Made by a program: the position numbers and the translations under genes. A stretch of DNA of 64,000 nt. It comes from Calothrix sp. NIES-2098. GTDB lineage: Bacteria; Cyanobacteriota; Cyanobacteriia; Cyanobacteriales; Nostocaceae. The stretch is taken from assembly GCA_002368175.1 (NCBI GenBank), contig AP018172.1, positions 6,513,001 to 6,577,000 of the forward strand. The letters run 5' to 3'. Positions 1 through 9,310 of the stretch are shown here, piece after piece (position 1 is the first letter of the stretch; each line of letters begins with the position of its first letter). The notes beneath the pieces were generated by a model. It was not told where the DNA came from. It ran no database searches and saw only the letters and a list, made by a program, of their open reading frames with translations.

Positions 1-888
1 ATTATTTTAGTTAACTATAATGGAATAGAAGTTTTACCAAATTGCTTAAGCTCTTTAGAAAAACTTCTTCAACCGCCTAATTACGAAATTATTCTTGTGG
101 ATAATGCCTCTACTGATAGTAGCTGGGAATTAGTTTCAGAAAAATATCCTCAAGTTCGCTTAATTAGACAGACCAGAAATCTTGGCTTTGGAGCAGGGAA
201 TAATGCTGGTGCTAAAATTGCTGCTGGCGAGTTTTTATTTTTATTAAATACTGATACGGTACTTACTAGCAATATTCTGCCACATCTAATTGATTTAATG
301 CAGGCAGATACCCAAGTAGGAATTATCGGGCCGAAACTGCTAAATCCAGATGGAAGTTTGCAAATTTCTGTGTCACCAGCGTTGGGAATTAAAGGTGAAT
401 ACCAAGCTCGTCAGATGCACCAAGCTTATCAAAAAGCTTCTAACTTAAATTTTATTGAGCAGAAATTTCAAGAAATACAAGAGGTAGATATTGTTGTAGG
501 TGCCGCTTTTTTTATCCGAGCCAGTTTATTTCAAGCATTAGGCGGGTTTGATGAAAACTTTTTCATGTATTTTGAAGAATCAGATTTGTGTCAAAGAGCG
601 CAGTATCTAGGATATAAAATAATCTATACGCCTCATGTATCTTTGATTCATTTAAAAGCATACTCAATACAAAAAGCTGCCAACTTAATGGCTGTTGAAT
701 ATAGGCGTAGTCAAATTTACTTTTATCAAAAACATCGTCCTTTATGGGAGCAGTTAGTATTGCGACTATATCTTTTTTATAAATTTTTTGGAGAGTTGAT
801 CGCTACAGCTAATCCTAATTGTTTAAAAATTATTATTTTATTATTTACATTCAAGAAACCTACTTTTAAAGTATCTTTACCTAATTAA
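1..888 (+). CDS. Family 2 glycosyltransferase, 5'-truncated
   Basis: The reading frame is open from the first base of the window, so the true start lies upstream; the GTG at 97 is internal. It encodes a GT-A fold glycosyltransferase of the rhamnosyltransferase-like GT2 group, transferring a sugar from a nucleotide donor to a surface glycan. Visible are the nucleotide-binding VDNASTDSS segment (window residues about 32-40), NLGFGAGNNAGA near 60, a DXD-like NTDT near 83, and GGFDENFFMYFEESDLC near 181, the usual acceptor-side acidic motif. The C-terminus is hydrophobic and basic, suggesting membrane association. A second glycosyltransferase follows after 17 bases, so this is probably the end of a polysaccharide or O-antigen-like operon continuing to the left. 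Confidence 0.9.
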   Translation: MILVNYNGIEVLPNCLSSLEKLLQPPNYEIILVDNASTDSSWELVSEKYPQVRLIRQTRNLGFGAGNNAGAKIAAGEFLFLLNTDTVLTSNILPHLIDLMQADTQVGIIGPKLLNPDGSLQISVSPALGIKGEYQARQMHQAYQKASNLNFIEQKFQEIQEVDIVVGAAFFIRASLFQALGGFDENFFMYFEESDLCQRAQYLGYKIIYTPHVSLIHLKAYSIQKAANLMAVEYRRSQIYFYQKHRPLWEQLVLRLYLFYKFFGELIATANPNCLKIIILLFTFKKPTFKVSLPN

Positions 889-905
889 TAATTGATTTTG
901 TTTTT

Positions 906-1976
906 ATGACTATATTAGCCAATTTATCTTTCGCTCCTACACAACCAACAGGTTGGCTAAGTTATAGTTTTAATTTATTACCAGCCTTAAAAGCTTTAGA
1001 TATAGAGGTATTAAGCCCAATTGAAATTGCAGGAATCAAATGTCACCAATCTCCAGCAAATATTACAACGGAGTTTGGGATACAAGGGCATTTAAAACGC
1101 TTACTATGGACACAATTTCATTTGCCAAAGTTTTATCAACAGCTTAAGTATAAATTATTATTTTCTCCTATTCCAGAAGCTCCTTTATTTTCATCCTGTT
1201 CTTATGTTGTTACTGTTCATGATTTAATTCCTTTAAGGTTTCCACAATATTTTTCTTTAAGTCAAAGAATCTATTGCAGTTATTATGTTGCTGCTGTTAT
1301 CGAACAGTCAAAGCATATAATTTGTAATTCCAAAACTACGGCTCAAGATTTAACTAGTTTTTTAGAAGTTTCTGAAGAGAGAATTAGTGCTATTACACTA
1401 GGATATGACAGCAAAAATTTTTGTTTTTTAAATTTACCAAAGCAAAACTATTTCCTTTATTTAGGTAGACATAATCCTCACAAAAATCCTGCTCGATTAA
1501 TTGCTGCATTTGCTGCTTTACCTAACAATAGTAATTACGAACTTTGGTTAGCAGGGCCTAGCGATCGCCGTTACACCCCAACTTTAAAAGTACAAGTTGA
1601 GGAACTGGGTATTACAAATCGGGTGAAATTTCTGGAGTATGTTCCTTACAAGGAATTACCAAAAATTATTAATGGTGCGATCGCATTAGTTTTTCCTAGC
1701 CTCTGGGAAGGCTTTGGCTTACCTGTCTTAGAAGCAATGGCCTGCGGTACTCCAGTGATTACTTCTAATATCTCCTCCCTTCCAGAAGTAGCTGGTGATG
1801 CGGCGATTTTGATCGATCCTTACAATACAGGGGAAATTACAGCAGCTATGCAGGCTGTGGCGAATGATGCAAATTTGCGATCGCATCTTTCACTTCAAGG
1901 TATCGCTAGAGCCAAGCAATTTAGTTGGGAAAAAACCGGAGAAGCCACCGCTGAAGTTTTATCTCGCTATTTATAA
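906..1976 (+). CDS. Family 4 glycosyltransferase (GT-B fold)
   Basis: A 356-residue retaining glycosyltransferase of the GT4 type. The N-terminal half has VHDLIPL (residues 104-110), and the donor-binding half has YLGRHNPHKN (185-194) followed by the EX7E motif, E268-GFGLPVL-E276, with MACGTPVI after it. These are the standard family marks; the sugar and acceptor cannot be read from sequence. It starts 17 bases after the upstream GT2 stop and is almost certainly cotranscribed with it in a cell-surface polysaccharide pathway. There is no signal peptide, so it acts on the cytoplasmic face. Base composition is AT-rich like its neighbour. Confidence 0.92.
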   Translation: MTILANLSFAPTQPTGWLSYSFNLLPALKALDIEVLSPIEIAGIKCHQSPANITTEFGIQGHLKRLLWTQFHLPKFYQQLKYKLLFSPIPEAPLFSSCSYVVTVHDLIPLRFPQYFSLSQRIYCSYYVAAVIEQSKHIICNSKTTAQDLTSFLEVSEERISAITLGYDSKNFCFLNLPKQNYFLYLGRHNPHKNPARLIAAFAALPNNSNYELWLAGPSDRRYTPTLKVQVEELGITNRVKFLEYVPYKELPKIINGAIALVFPSLWEGFGLPVLEAMACGTPVITSNISSLPEVAGDAAILIDPYNTGEITAAMQAVANDANLRSHLSLQGIARAKQFSWEKTGEATAEVLSRYL

Positions 1977-2065
1977 GTTGCTGCGGATTCATAGAAATGG
2001 CATTGAAGAAAATCCACAAGCGATCGCACAGTAAAATTAATATGTAAACGTTCAAAATATGCTGT

Positions 2066-2461
2066 ATGACTACATCAATAGAACTACCTACTGGCAAAAT
2101 CTTGAATATTGCTCGTTTTATTGCGCTGATACCAGTTACCAATAGTGCCGATAGCAGTTATCACCTGATTTTAGAAGGATATCCTCACCATATCAATTTA
2201 GAATCATCAGATGCTCAGGCTTTGAAAAAATTTTTGGAATTAGATAAAGACAATACAGCTAGCACTAATCAAACAGTATGGGACAAAGACAAACAAATAC
2301 TGAAAAATCAACGAGCTATGGAACTTTTAGCAAAACGCATGGAACATGACGACAATATATCTGACTCAGAAGCTATGGAGAGACAGGAATTTTTTGAAAG
2401 GTTTAAACAAATAATGGATGCTGAAAGGCCAGAGGGACAGAAGCTATATTCAGAATCATGA
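2066..2461 (+). CDS. Putative antitoxin of a PIN-toxin pair (unknown family)
   Basis: A 131-residue soluble, acidic protein that I do not recognise as a named family. The N-terminal ~60 residues look beta-rich. The C-terminal half is charged and predicted helical (MERQEFFERFKQIM region), as in antitoxins that wrap a toxin. Its stop overlaps the start of the PIN-domain gene by ATGA, implying translational coupling, and that arrangement is the main reason for the antitoxin suggestion. No helix-turn-helix or ribbon-helix-helix is obvious. It could instead be a cyanobacterial protein of another role. Confidence 0.6.
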   Translation: MTTSIELPTGKILNIARFIALIPVTNSADSSYHLILEGYPHHINLESSDAQALKKFLELDKDNTASTNQTVWDKDKQILKNQRAMELLAKRMEHDDNISDSEAMERQEFFERFKQIMDAERPEGQKLYSES

Positions 2462-2925
2462 TAGTTTTTATAGATTCAGGGGTGCTAGGGATTCTCGCTA
2501 ACCCAAATAGGGCTGGTGAAGTGCGCGACTGTCGGGAATGGCTTTATAGATTACTGGCAAAAGGTGTCTATGTTTGTTCTTCTCAAATTTGTGATTTTGA
2601 AGTGAGAAGAAGCATGATACTGGAATCTCAGATAAAACCTTTTTTTAATCACATTCCCAATTTAGATCGGCTGCAAGAAATTATAACTTTCCTACCAATA
2701 ACTGCTGAATTAGTGAAAAAAGTATCTGCTCTTTGGGCTGTTGCTCGTAGTCAAGGTCTTCCTAATGCGGATGCCAAAAGCCTTAATATTGATATGATTA
2801 TTTGTAGCCACTGGCAAATGTTACAAGAAGAATTTCCTGGTCGTTATGTTGCGATCGCCACTACTAATGTCAAGCATTTAAGCCGCTTTACTGAGGCCAA
2901 AATCTGGAGAGATATTAGCCTGTAA
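2458..2925 (+). CDS. PIN-domain protein, putative ribonuclease toxin
   Basis: A 155-residue PIN-like protein. Acidic residues fall where the metal site of PIN nucleases is expected: D6 in VFIDSGVL, E48 in CDFEVRR, D105 in NADAKSLN and D112 in IDMIICSHW. The length matches VapC-type toxins (130-150 residues). Family members cleave RNA with Mg2+; here that is inferred. It overlaps the preceding gene by 4 bases, the typical antitoxin-toxin layout. An 18-bp perfect inverted repeat lies just after its stop. No signal or membrane segment is present. Confidence 0.72.
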   Translation: MIVFIDSGVLGILANPNRAGEVRDCREWLYRLLAKGVYVCSSQICDFEVRRSMILESQIKPFFNHIPNLDRLQEIITFLPITAELVKKVSALWAVARSQGLPNADAKSLNIDMIICSHWQMLQEEFPGRYVAIATTNVKHLSRFTEAKIWRDISL

Positions 2926-2929
2926 ACTG

Positions 2930-2970
2930 AAAGGATGAAGGATGAAATCTTTTTTCATCCTTCATCCTTT
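2930..2970. terminator. Perfect 18-bp inverted repeat between convergent genes
   Basis: Arms at 2930-2947 and 2953-2970 are perfect complements (AAAGGATGAAGGATGAAA) with a 5-base loop. It lies between the PIN gene and pyruvate kinase, which converge. Each arm is itself a short tandem repeat (GGATGAA twice), so it may be a mobile intergenic repeat serving as a bidirectional terminator. A-rich and T-rich edges on both sides fit bidirectional use. Confidence 0.7.
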
Positions 2971-2976
2971 ACACTT

Positions 2977-4743
2977 CTAAGGTGTTCCCACTGCGCCAGA
3001 GTAAATCAAACCCCGTTGCATATCCATCGTTAAAATTGCCCCATCGCGAATTACTTGCGTCGCCTTCTTCACCCCAACAATTACTGGTACACCAAGACGC
3101 AAGCCAATTACTGCTGCATGGCTGCTAAGACTCTCATCTTCTGTAATAATTCCTGAAGCTTTGCGAATCGCTTCGACAAAATCCGCACTGGTACGGGATG
3201 CAACTAAAATATCTCCAGGATTAAAGTTACTTGCATCCAGACCCGTGTGGGCAACCCTTGCACGACCGCTGACAGAACCTTGTCCCAGTCCAATTCCCTG
3301 GCCGAGAATCGCCGTTACTACTTCAACTTTAATTAAATCTGTCGATCCGGAAACGCCTTGCAGTGTACCAGCTGTCATCACCACCAAATCGCCTTCAGTT
3401 AATAGCTTATTTTCTTGAGCGACATTAATAGCAGCTTGAAAAGTTTGACCAGTAGAAGGTAGTTCTAAAACTAATAGCGGCTTGACTCCCCATACCATTT
3501 GTAATTGTCGCGCTACATTGACGTGGGGTGTGATAGCTAAAATCGGTGTTTGGGGACGGAACTTAGACACATTACGAGCTGTTGCTCCAGTTTGGGTTAA
3601 GGTCATAATTGCCGCCGCACCCAACTGTTCGGCAATTTGTCCTACAGCTTGGCTAATGGCATTGGGAATAGAACGCCTGGTATCTCTCAAAAGACGATTG
3701 GCGTTTTGCCGTTCTTCCTGTTCAATACGTTCGGCAATTCTAGCCATCGTTGCTACAGCTTCTACTGGGTAATTACCTACAGCCGTTTCGTTAGAAAGCA
3801 TGACTGCATCTGTACCATCCAAAATCGCGTTTGCCACATCTGATACTTCGGCACGAGTCGGACGGGGGTTACTCACCATGCTGTCCAGCATTTGCGTAGC
3901 GGTAATGATCGGAATCCCCAAGCGATTTGCTGTAGCAATTAGCCGCTTTTGCAGCACCGGCACATCCTCTGCTGGTAGTTCAACCCCTAAGTCGCCTCTA
4001 GCCACCATCACACCATCACACAAAGCTAGAACTGCTTCCATTTGTTCAATGGCTTCGTGCTTTTCAATTTTGGCTACTACTGGCACATTCTTACCTGTGC
4101 TGGAAATTAGCTCTTTAATTTCGATGATGTCCTGAGGATTGCGAACAAAAGAAAGTGCTACCCAGTCTACGCCCTGATCTAGACCGAACATTAGATCCTC
4201 GCGGTCTTTGTCAGTCATAGCTTTAATAGATAAGTAAACTCCCGGAAAGTTGACGCCTTTGTTGTTAGAAAGTTTACCAGCTACAGTGACACGACAATGC
4301 AGATCGCCTTTATCGCGGTTGATGTCCTCGACTAACATTTCTACTCGTCCATCATCGAGGAGGATTTTGGCACCTACAGGGACTTCTTCTGCTAAGTAGT
4401 CGTAGGTAACGCAGCTAATTTCTTGGGTGCCGATGACTGGGCGATTTGTCAAGGTAAAGCGATCGCCTTTTGCTACAACTATAGACCCATTTTCAAACCG
4501 CCCCAAGCGAATTTTTGGCCCTTGCAAATCTTGGAGAATTGCCACTGGCTGATTTAGTTCAAAAGCAGTTTGCCGAATTAAGCGGATATTGCGCTGATGG
4601 TCGGCATGAGTTCCGTGGGAGAAGTTTAGCCTTAGTGTCGTTGCACCCGCTTCAATAATTGCTTTGAGCATTTCTGGACTGCTAGTTGCAGGTCCAATAG
4701 TAGCGACAATTTTTGTGCGGCGTAGAGAATCTCTTAATTGCAT
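2977..4743 (-). CDS. pyk: Pyruvate kinase with C-terminal PEP-utiliser domain
   Basis: A 588-residue pyruvate kinase (phosphoenolpyruvate + ADP to pyruvate + ATP), the last step of glycolysis in the cytoplasm. The start KIVATIGPAT, then LRLNFSHG near 37-44, the (beta/alpha)8 barrel motif VMVARGDLGVELP and the regulatory C domain are all present. It is about 110 residues longer than the E. coli type because of an added C-terminal PEP-utiliser mobile domain (about 490-585) containing ITEDESLSSHAAVIG. That domain carries the swivelling His in PEP synthase-type enzymes, and such fusions are known in cyanobacteria and Bacillus. The start follows the MQLRDSLRRTKIV form of cyanobacterial homologues. 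It is monocistronic, converging on the PIN gene. Confidence 0.97.
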   Translation of the reverse strand: MQLRDSLRRTKIVATIGPATSSPEMLKAIIEAGATTLRLNFSHGTHADHQRNIRLIRQTAFELNQPVAILQDLQGPKIRLGRFENGSIVVAKGDRFTLTNRPVIGTQEISCVTYDYLAEEVPVGAKILLDDGRVEMLVEDINRDKGDLHCRVTVAGKLSNNKGVNFPGVYLSIKAMTDKDREDLMFGLDQGVDWVALSFVRNPQDIIEIKELISSTGKNVPVVAKIEKHEAIEQMEAVLALCDGVMVARGDLGVELPAEDVPVLQKRLIATANRLGIPIITATQMLDSMVSNPRPTRAEVSDVANAILDGTDAVMLSNETAVGNYPVEAVATMARIAERIEQEERQNANRLLRDTRRSIPNAISQAVGQIAEQLGAAAIMTLTQTGATARNVSKFRPQTPILAITPHVNVARQLQMVWGVKPLLVLELPSTGQTFQAAINVAQENKLLTEGDLVVMTAGTLQGVSGSTDLIKVEVVTAILGQGIGLGQGSVSGRARVAHTGLDASNFNPGDILVASRTSADFVEAIRKASGIITEDESLSSHAAVIGLRLGVPVIVGVKKATQVIRDGAILTMDMQRGLIYSGAVGTP

Positions 4744-5245
4744 AGGGGCTGATTCTAGGATCTATCTAGGAAACCATCGTAAATTAAGGGGCATTTTCAT
4801 TTCCGTCACTGCTATATCAATCAGATGGCAGCAGTTAGAAAGGGGAATAAAGGCTAATACTGCGGCGCGAATTCAAAAGCCAAAAACCTTTTATTATCAG
4901 TTTTTGTCCTGTTTTGAATAGTATATTTATTTGCGCCAAGCTGCATTAGTAGTGAAACTCTAAAGACTTCCTCTAGCGGAGGCTTCAAAGCAGTGGGATA
5001 GACTAGTTATCGTACACTAATCTTGGTTCCATCCATCTCAGGGATGATATCCTGCTCTCCAATTCTTGGTATTGCTACACCACTACTTTTCGCAAATACT
5101 CAAGTTATGTTTGGAATCATAGCCTGATTTATCTACAGTATCCGCAAAACTGCCGATTGAGGTTGCTATACAAAATTTTATAAAAGTTTATCTTTTACTA
5201 ATCTTTGTCGTATATTCGTAATGTTTGATAAAGAAGGAGATTAGA
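4744..5245. other. Intergenic region upstream of pyk and crtR
   Basis: About 500 bases between the divergent pyk and crtR genes, presumably holding both promoters. A short hairpin-like CCTC-TAGC-GGAGG occurs near 4970. I see no convincing gene, RNA or longer repeat; small open frames here lack ribosome sites and family features. Confidence 0.5.
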
Positions 5246-6145
5246 ATGCTTACGTCGGAGGCAAGGAAGCCACTGACAGTCCCTCCCAAGGAATTTTTAG
5301 CACCTCCCGGTGATTTTAACCCTACACTGCTACTGTTTTTTGCAGCAGTGACGATGCTAGTGTTATCTAACTTTGGTTACTGGTTGTGGGAATGGCCGCA
5401 CTGGCTTTGCTTTAGCATTAATACTCTAGCGTTACATTGTTCTGGGACGGTGATTCATGACGCTTGTCATCAAGCTGCCCATCGCAACCGAGTCATCAAT
5501 GCGATGTTAGGGCATGGTAGTGCGTTGATGCTAGCTTTTGCTTTTCCAGTGTTTACGCGAGTGCATTTGCAGCATCACGCCCATGTTAATCATCCCAAAG
5601 ACGATCCAGATCATTATGTCTCAACTGGCGGGCCGCTGTGGCTGATTGCGGTGCGGTTTCTGTACCATGAAGTATTTTTCTTTCAACGGCAACTGTGGCG
5701 TAAATATGAGCTACTAGAATGGTTTATTAGCCGCTTGATTGTTGTGTCAATTGTTTATATTTCAGTCCAGTACCACTTTTTGGGCTATATTCTCAATTTT
5801 TGGTTTATACCAGCATTTATTGTGGGCATAGCACTGGGATTATTCTTTGATTATCTGCCCCATCGTCCTTTTGTCGAGCGCGATCGCTGGAAAAATGCTC
5901 GCGTCTATCCTAACCCCATTCTCAATATCTTGATTTTGGGGCAAAATTATCACCTGATTCATCATTTATGGCCTTCCATTCCCTGGTATAATTACCAACC
6001 TACATACCATTTAATGAAACCGCTGTTAGATGAAAAAGGTTGTTATCAAACTTCAGGATTATTACAAAGAAAAGATTTTTTTGAGTTTGTTTACGACATA
6101 TTTTTAGGCATTCGGTTTCACCATCAAAAACCAACTGAGAACTAA
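5246..6145 (+). CDS. crtR: Beta-carotene hydroxylase (fatty-acid desaturase type)
   Basis: A 299-residue membrane di-iron hydroxylase of the CrtR type, which hydroxylates beta-carotene (and related carotenoids) toward zeaxanthin in cyanobacterial membranes. Histidine boxes are visible: HDACHQAAH near residue 71, HLQHHAHVNHP near 107 and NYHLIHHLWPSIPWY near 237. Several hydrophobic membrane segments lie between them. The N-terminal KEFLAPPGDFNPTL is typical of cyanobacterial CrtR. ATG 5246 is chosen over the in-frame TTG at 5225 because AAGAAGGAGA sits 5 bases before it. It stands alone, with no neighbouring carotenoid gene. Confidence 0.93.
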   Translation: MLTSEARKPLTVPPKEFLAPPGDFNPTLLLFFAAVTMLVLSNFGYWLWEWPHWLCFSINTLALHCSGTVIHDACHQAAHRNRVINAMLGHGSALMLAFAFPVFTRVHLQHHAHVNHPKDDPDHYVSTGGPLWLIAVRFLYHEVFFFQRQLWRKYELLEWFISRLIVVSIVYISVQYHFLGYILNFWFIPAFIVGIALGLFFDYLPHRPFVERDRWKNARVYPNPILNILILGQNYHLIHHLWPSIPWYNYQPTYHLMKPLLDEKGCYQTSGLLQRKDFFEFVYDIFLGIRFHHQKPTEN

Positions 6146-6314
6146 CAAAATATCACAGACAGACTAATGGTTAAAGGACTGTTAATCAATCAATTAACCA
6201 TTGTCTGACTTCATAATTAATTTTTCCACTCAATGCTGATTTATGGCTTGAGATTCTACCATTAAAATGGATGTAAAATAAGGTACTATAAAACAGGTTG
6301 TTGTGGACAAAACC

Positions 6315-6518
6315 ATGAACCGCAAATCTTCCTCAACTGACTTAGCAGATAAGCCAACGGACTTGAGAAATAGCTCAAAAATAAAAATTTGGATATGGAG
6401 CGCTATTGGTCTGCTAATGACTAACTTAGTTGTAGTTGGGATTGTTGCGTTTTTGATCCACAGAGATAGCGTGCAATATCAGCCTAATCAACCTGCAAGC
6501 CAACAAAGGCAACAATAA
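6315..6518 (+). CDS. Small single-span membrane protein, unknown
   Basis: A 67-residue protein (71 if the upstream GTG at 6303 is used). About 30 polar residues are followed by one hydrophobic segment (IWSAIGLLMTNLVVVGIVAF) and a Gln/Pro-rich tail. I do not recognise a family. It converges with the Ser/Thr kinase gene, with only 7 bases between the stops. The start is uncertain, because neither candidate has a strong ribosome site. Confidence 0.5.
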   Translation: MNRKSSSTDLADKPTDLRNSSKIKIWIWSAIGLLMTNLVVVGIVAFLIHRDSVQYQPNQPASQQRQQ

Positions 6519-6525
6519 ATCAAGC

Positions 6526-7773
6526 TTAACGCTGTTCCTCTGGTATTTGTAGACGCAAATCTTGGACTTGAGGCTCAGGATTAACTAGCTGTAAAGACCA
6601 GTAGCTAACAATCATGAGAACTAATCCAGAGAACACGCCTACTACTAAGCCAATTAACAAAGCAGGTTTTCTAGAAAAAAGAGAAACAGTAGCATTGCTA
6701 ATCTGGGTACTACGATCCTTTACTAATGAGGAATTTTGTGATTTTTTTATTTGCGAGTAGATATTAGTTGTCGGTGACAGCGTATCTGATAGTGTAATAT
6801 CGGTCGATTCGTCGTTAATCAATGGTGTAAATATCTCATCACCAGAAACTCGATCGTGTTCCTGCGCACCAAAGGCTAGTTGATATTCTAATTGAATGTT
6901 GACTGATGCTGGAGAAACATAAAAATTGCTTAGTTCTAAGAGTGCTTCTAATGCTTCTTTAGCTGACTTATATCGGTCTTGAAAGTGGTAGCGCACCATT
7001 TTATTCAGTACTGAAGCCAATCCACTACTAACCTGTGCCAAGTTTTGCCAAATTATCTCACCTGAATTAGAATCCTCTGGCAATTGTGTTGGATGTACCC
7101 CTGTCAGCGCTTGAATACCAATCATTCCCAGAGCGTAAATGTCACTATTTAAGCGCGGTTTGCCTCGTTGTTGCTCTGACGGCATATAACCAGGAGTACC
7201 GATCGCGATCGTAGTGTATTGTTCTATAGGGGTAAATATCGCAGTTTCTTCTTGACCTCTAATCAGTTGATTCCAAATTGGCTTAACAGCACCAAAATCA
7301 ATCAGAATTAAACGATTATCTTGCTTCCGCCTAATAATATTGTTCGGTTTGACATCTCGATGAATTAGTCCTTGACTGTGAACAAAATTGAGAATAGTCA
7401 AGACTTCATACAAAAGTTGAAAAACCTTGGTTTCCGACCAGCAATGACCTGGTGAAAGTTCCGCGCTGAGGGGATGTCCTTCAATGAACTCTTGTACTAA
7501 GTAGAACTCAAAGTTGTCTTCAAAATTAGCTAAAAGATGAGGCACTAAATCATAATTGCTCAGTTTTTTCAGGGCCTCTACTTCTCGCGAAAATAGCCGT
7601 CTGCGAATTTCGATTGGAATTGCATATTTACTGCTAGGTAAAAAATGTTTGACGACACAGGTAGGATGATTGGGAAGATAGGTGTCTTGGACTCTGTAGG
7701 TTTGACAAAACGCTCCTTGACTCAAAACTTCAACAACCTGGTAACGATCGCCTAGTAACTTGCTATTTAACAT
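6526..7773 (-). CDS. Membrane-anchored Ser/Thr protein kinase
   Basis: A 415-residue Hanks-type kinase. It has the glycine-loop region VLSQGAFCQTYRV (residues 16-28), lysine K42 in VVKHF, the catalytic loop HRDVKPNN (138-145), DFGA (159-162) and GTPGYMPSEQ (192-201) of the activation segment. A Ser/Thr-rich linker follows, then one transmembrane helix near 370-395 and a short outer tail. The kinase domain should face the cytoplasm. The gene is divergent from a membrane-anchored PstS-like protein 223 bases away, so a link to phosphate sensing is possible but unproved. All catalytic residues look intact. Confidence 0.92.
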   Translation of the reverse strand: MLNSKLLGDRYQVVEVLSQGAFCQTYRVQDTYLPNHPTCVVKHFLPSSKYAIPIEIRRRLFSREVEALKKLSNYDLVPHLLANFEDNFEFYLVQEFIEGHPLSAELSPGHCWSETKVFQLLYEVLTILNFVHSQGLIHRDVKPNNIIRRKQDNRLILIDFGAVKPIWNQLIRGQEETAIFTPIEQYTTIAIGTPGYMPSEQQRGKPRLNSDIYALGMIGIQALTGVHPTQLPEDSNSGEIIWQNLAQVSSGLASVLNKMVRYHFQDRYKSAKEALEALLELSNFYVSPASVNIQLEYQLAFGAQEHDRVSGDEIFTPLINDESTDITLSDTLSPTTNIYSQIKKSQNSSLVKDRSTQISNATVSLFSRKPALLIGLVVGVFSGLVLMIVSYWSLQLVNPEPQVQDLRLQIPEEQR

Positions 7774-7996
7774 GTTACGGTATCCCTGACGGTTGTGTTC
7801 AGTGATTTTACGTAAAAAGTATCTTTATATAAATTAATATATAGTTCTATTAAGGAAATTCACCGTAATTTACCAGAAGTCTTATCTAAACTTTATGAAG
7901 AGTGCATTTAGCAGTTGGCAGAAAATTAGAAAATATAGGAGATAATCCTGATTCTATCTTACTGAAAATCTGCTAAATGACAGGAAGATAAGCAAG

Positions 7997-9100
7997 ATGA
8001 CTAATGATAGCAAAAAAAGCGTTCCACTCAGCCAAGATGCCGTACAGATAATTAGAGGTTTGATTATTGGCGAACTGGTGACGGTTGCCATCATTGGTGG
8101 ACTGTGGTTATGGCTCAGACCACGCCTTCAAGTCGATAACGATGCTTTCGCTGCCTCTGGTCGAGGTAGAGCAACTACTTCTGCACTTGCAACTTCAAAC
8201 TTTCAGACTGTCACTAATATTCCTATAGGATCGTTCAACTACGGTGGTAGCACGGCTTGGGCACCAATTAGGCAGCTTGTAGACTCTCAGATTCAAATTG
8301 CTCGTCCGGAGCTACAGTTGCGCTACGTTAACCCTACTACTATCAGTCCTGGGTCTGGTTCTGGAATTCAGATGTTGCTTGATGGAAAATTGGATTTTGC
8401 TGAATCTTCCCGTCCTCTCACAGATGAAGAAAAAGATCGGGCTAGAAAGCAAGGCTTCATACTTGCAGAACATCAAGTTGGGATTGATGGGGTAGCAGTA
8501 GTAGTCAACCCAGCACTCAAAGTATCAGGCTTAACTGTCGAGCAATTACAACAAATTTATTTGGGACAAATTACCAACTGGAAACAAGTAGGCGGGCCAG
8601 ACTTGGCTATTACTCCGTTCTCTCAACATCCAGAAAATGCTGATGTAGTATTAATATCTGGCAAGCAGGCTTTAGATAAGCAAACCCTTGGCTCTAATGT
8701 TCAGTATGTTTACTCCACAACAGAAGCACTGCGCCGTCTCAACCAAACTCCTGGAGGAATATATTACGCTTCTGCGCGGGGAGTGGTGCATCAATGTACG
8801 GTCAAGCCGCTACCTTTAGGTATAAATACTGCACAGCTAATTTCTCCCTATCAAGAACCCTTTGTACCGCTAAACGAGTGTCCGCAAAAGCGCAATCAAC
8901 TGAACACGGAAGCAATCAAAAATGGTAGTTATCCCATTACCTCTAAATTATTTGTAGTGATTAAGCAGAATCAGGGTAAAGAACAACAAGTAGGAGAAGC
9001 CTATCTCAGACTTTTAGCCACTGAACAGGGGCAAAAGGCAATTGAGCAAGCTGGCTTAATTCCAGAAAGGAAGCAGGAGCCAATAGCCAAAAGCAAGTAA
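7997..9100 (+). CDS. Membrane-anchored PstS-like substrate-binding protein
   Basis: A 367-residue protein of the phosphate-binding PBP-like family. An N-terminal uncleaved-looking helix (IRGLIIGELVTVAIIGGLWLWL, cut after about residue 42) is followed by the periplasmic fold: STAWAPIRQLVDSQ, SGSGIQMLLDGKLDFAESSRPL and the family-typical LTVEQLQQIYLGQITNWKQVGGPD. It lacks the lipobox present in the real PstS at 34 kb and has no permease neighbours, so it is likely an accessory phosphate-binding or sensing protein. Its divergent neighbour is a membrane kinase. The start ATG 7997 is followed directly by the membrane anchor. Confidence 0.85.
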   Translation: MTNDSKKSVPLSQDAVQIIRGLIIGELVTVAIIGGLWLWLRPRLQVDNDAFAASGRGRATTSALATSNFQTVTNIPIGSFNYGGSTAWAPIRQLVDSQIQIARPELQLRYVNPTTISPGSGSGIQMLLDGKLDFAESSRPLTDEEKDRARKQGFILAEHQVGIDGVAVVVNPALKVSGLTVEQLQQIYLGQITNWKQVGGPDLAITPFSQHPENADVVLISGKQALDKQTLGSNVQYVYSTTEALRRLNQTPGGIYYASARGVVHQCTVKPLPLGINTAQLISPYQEPFVPLNECPQKRNQLNTEAIKNGSYPITSKLFVVIKQNQGKEQQVGEAYLRLLATEQGQKAIEQAGLIPERKQEPIAKSK

Positions 9101-9310
9101 ATTTAAAGTAGTATTTTTTCGTTTGTTCACGACAATAAGATAAAGGCTAACCATCGGAAATTGTGCCGCAAAATATCCATAATTTACATGGGAAAATCCA
9201 GCATTATCTAGGGCAACCCAAGGCATCGTTTCTAGCTAGCAAATTTTTATGCTAAATGCTATTAGTAGGGCGATAATTAATATAGAGAGTAAGAATTCAA
9301 TATAATTTAT

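Noticed and set aside
1921..2142. 73-codon minus-strand frame before the PIN pair
   Set aside because: Overlaps two credible plus-strand genes and shows no family or start signal.
3161..4135. Four plus-strand frames opposite pyruvate kinase
   Set aside because: All lie antisense to a complete, motif-rich pyk gene.
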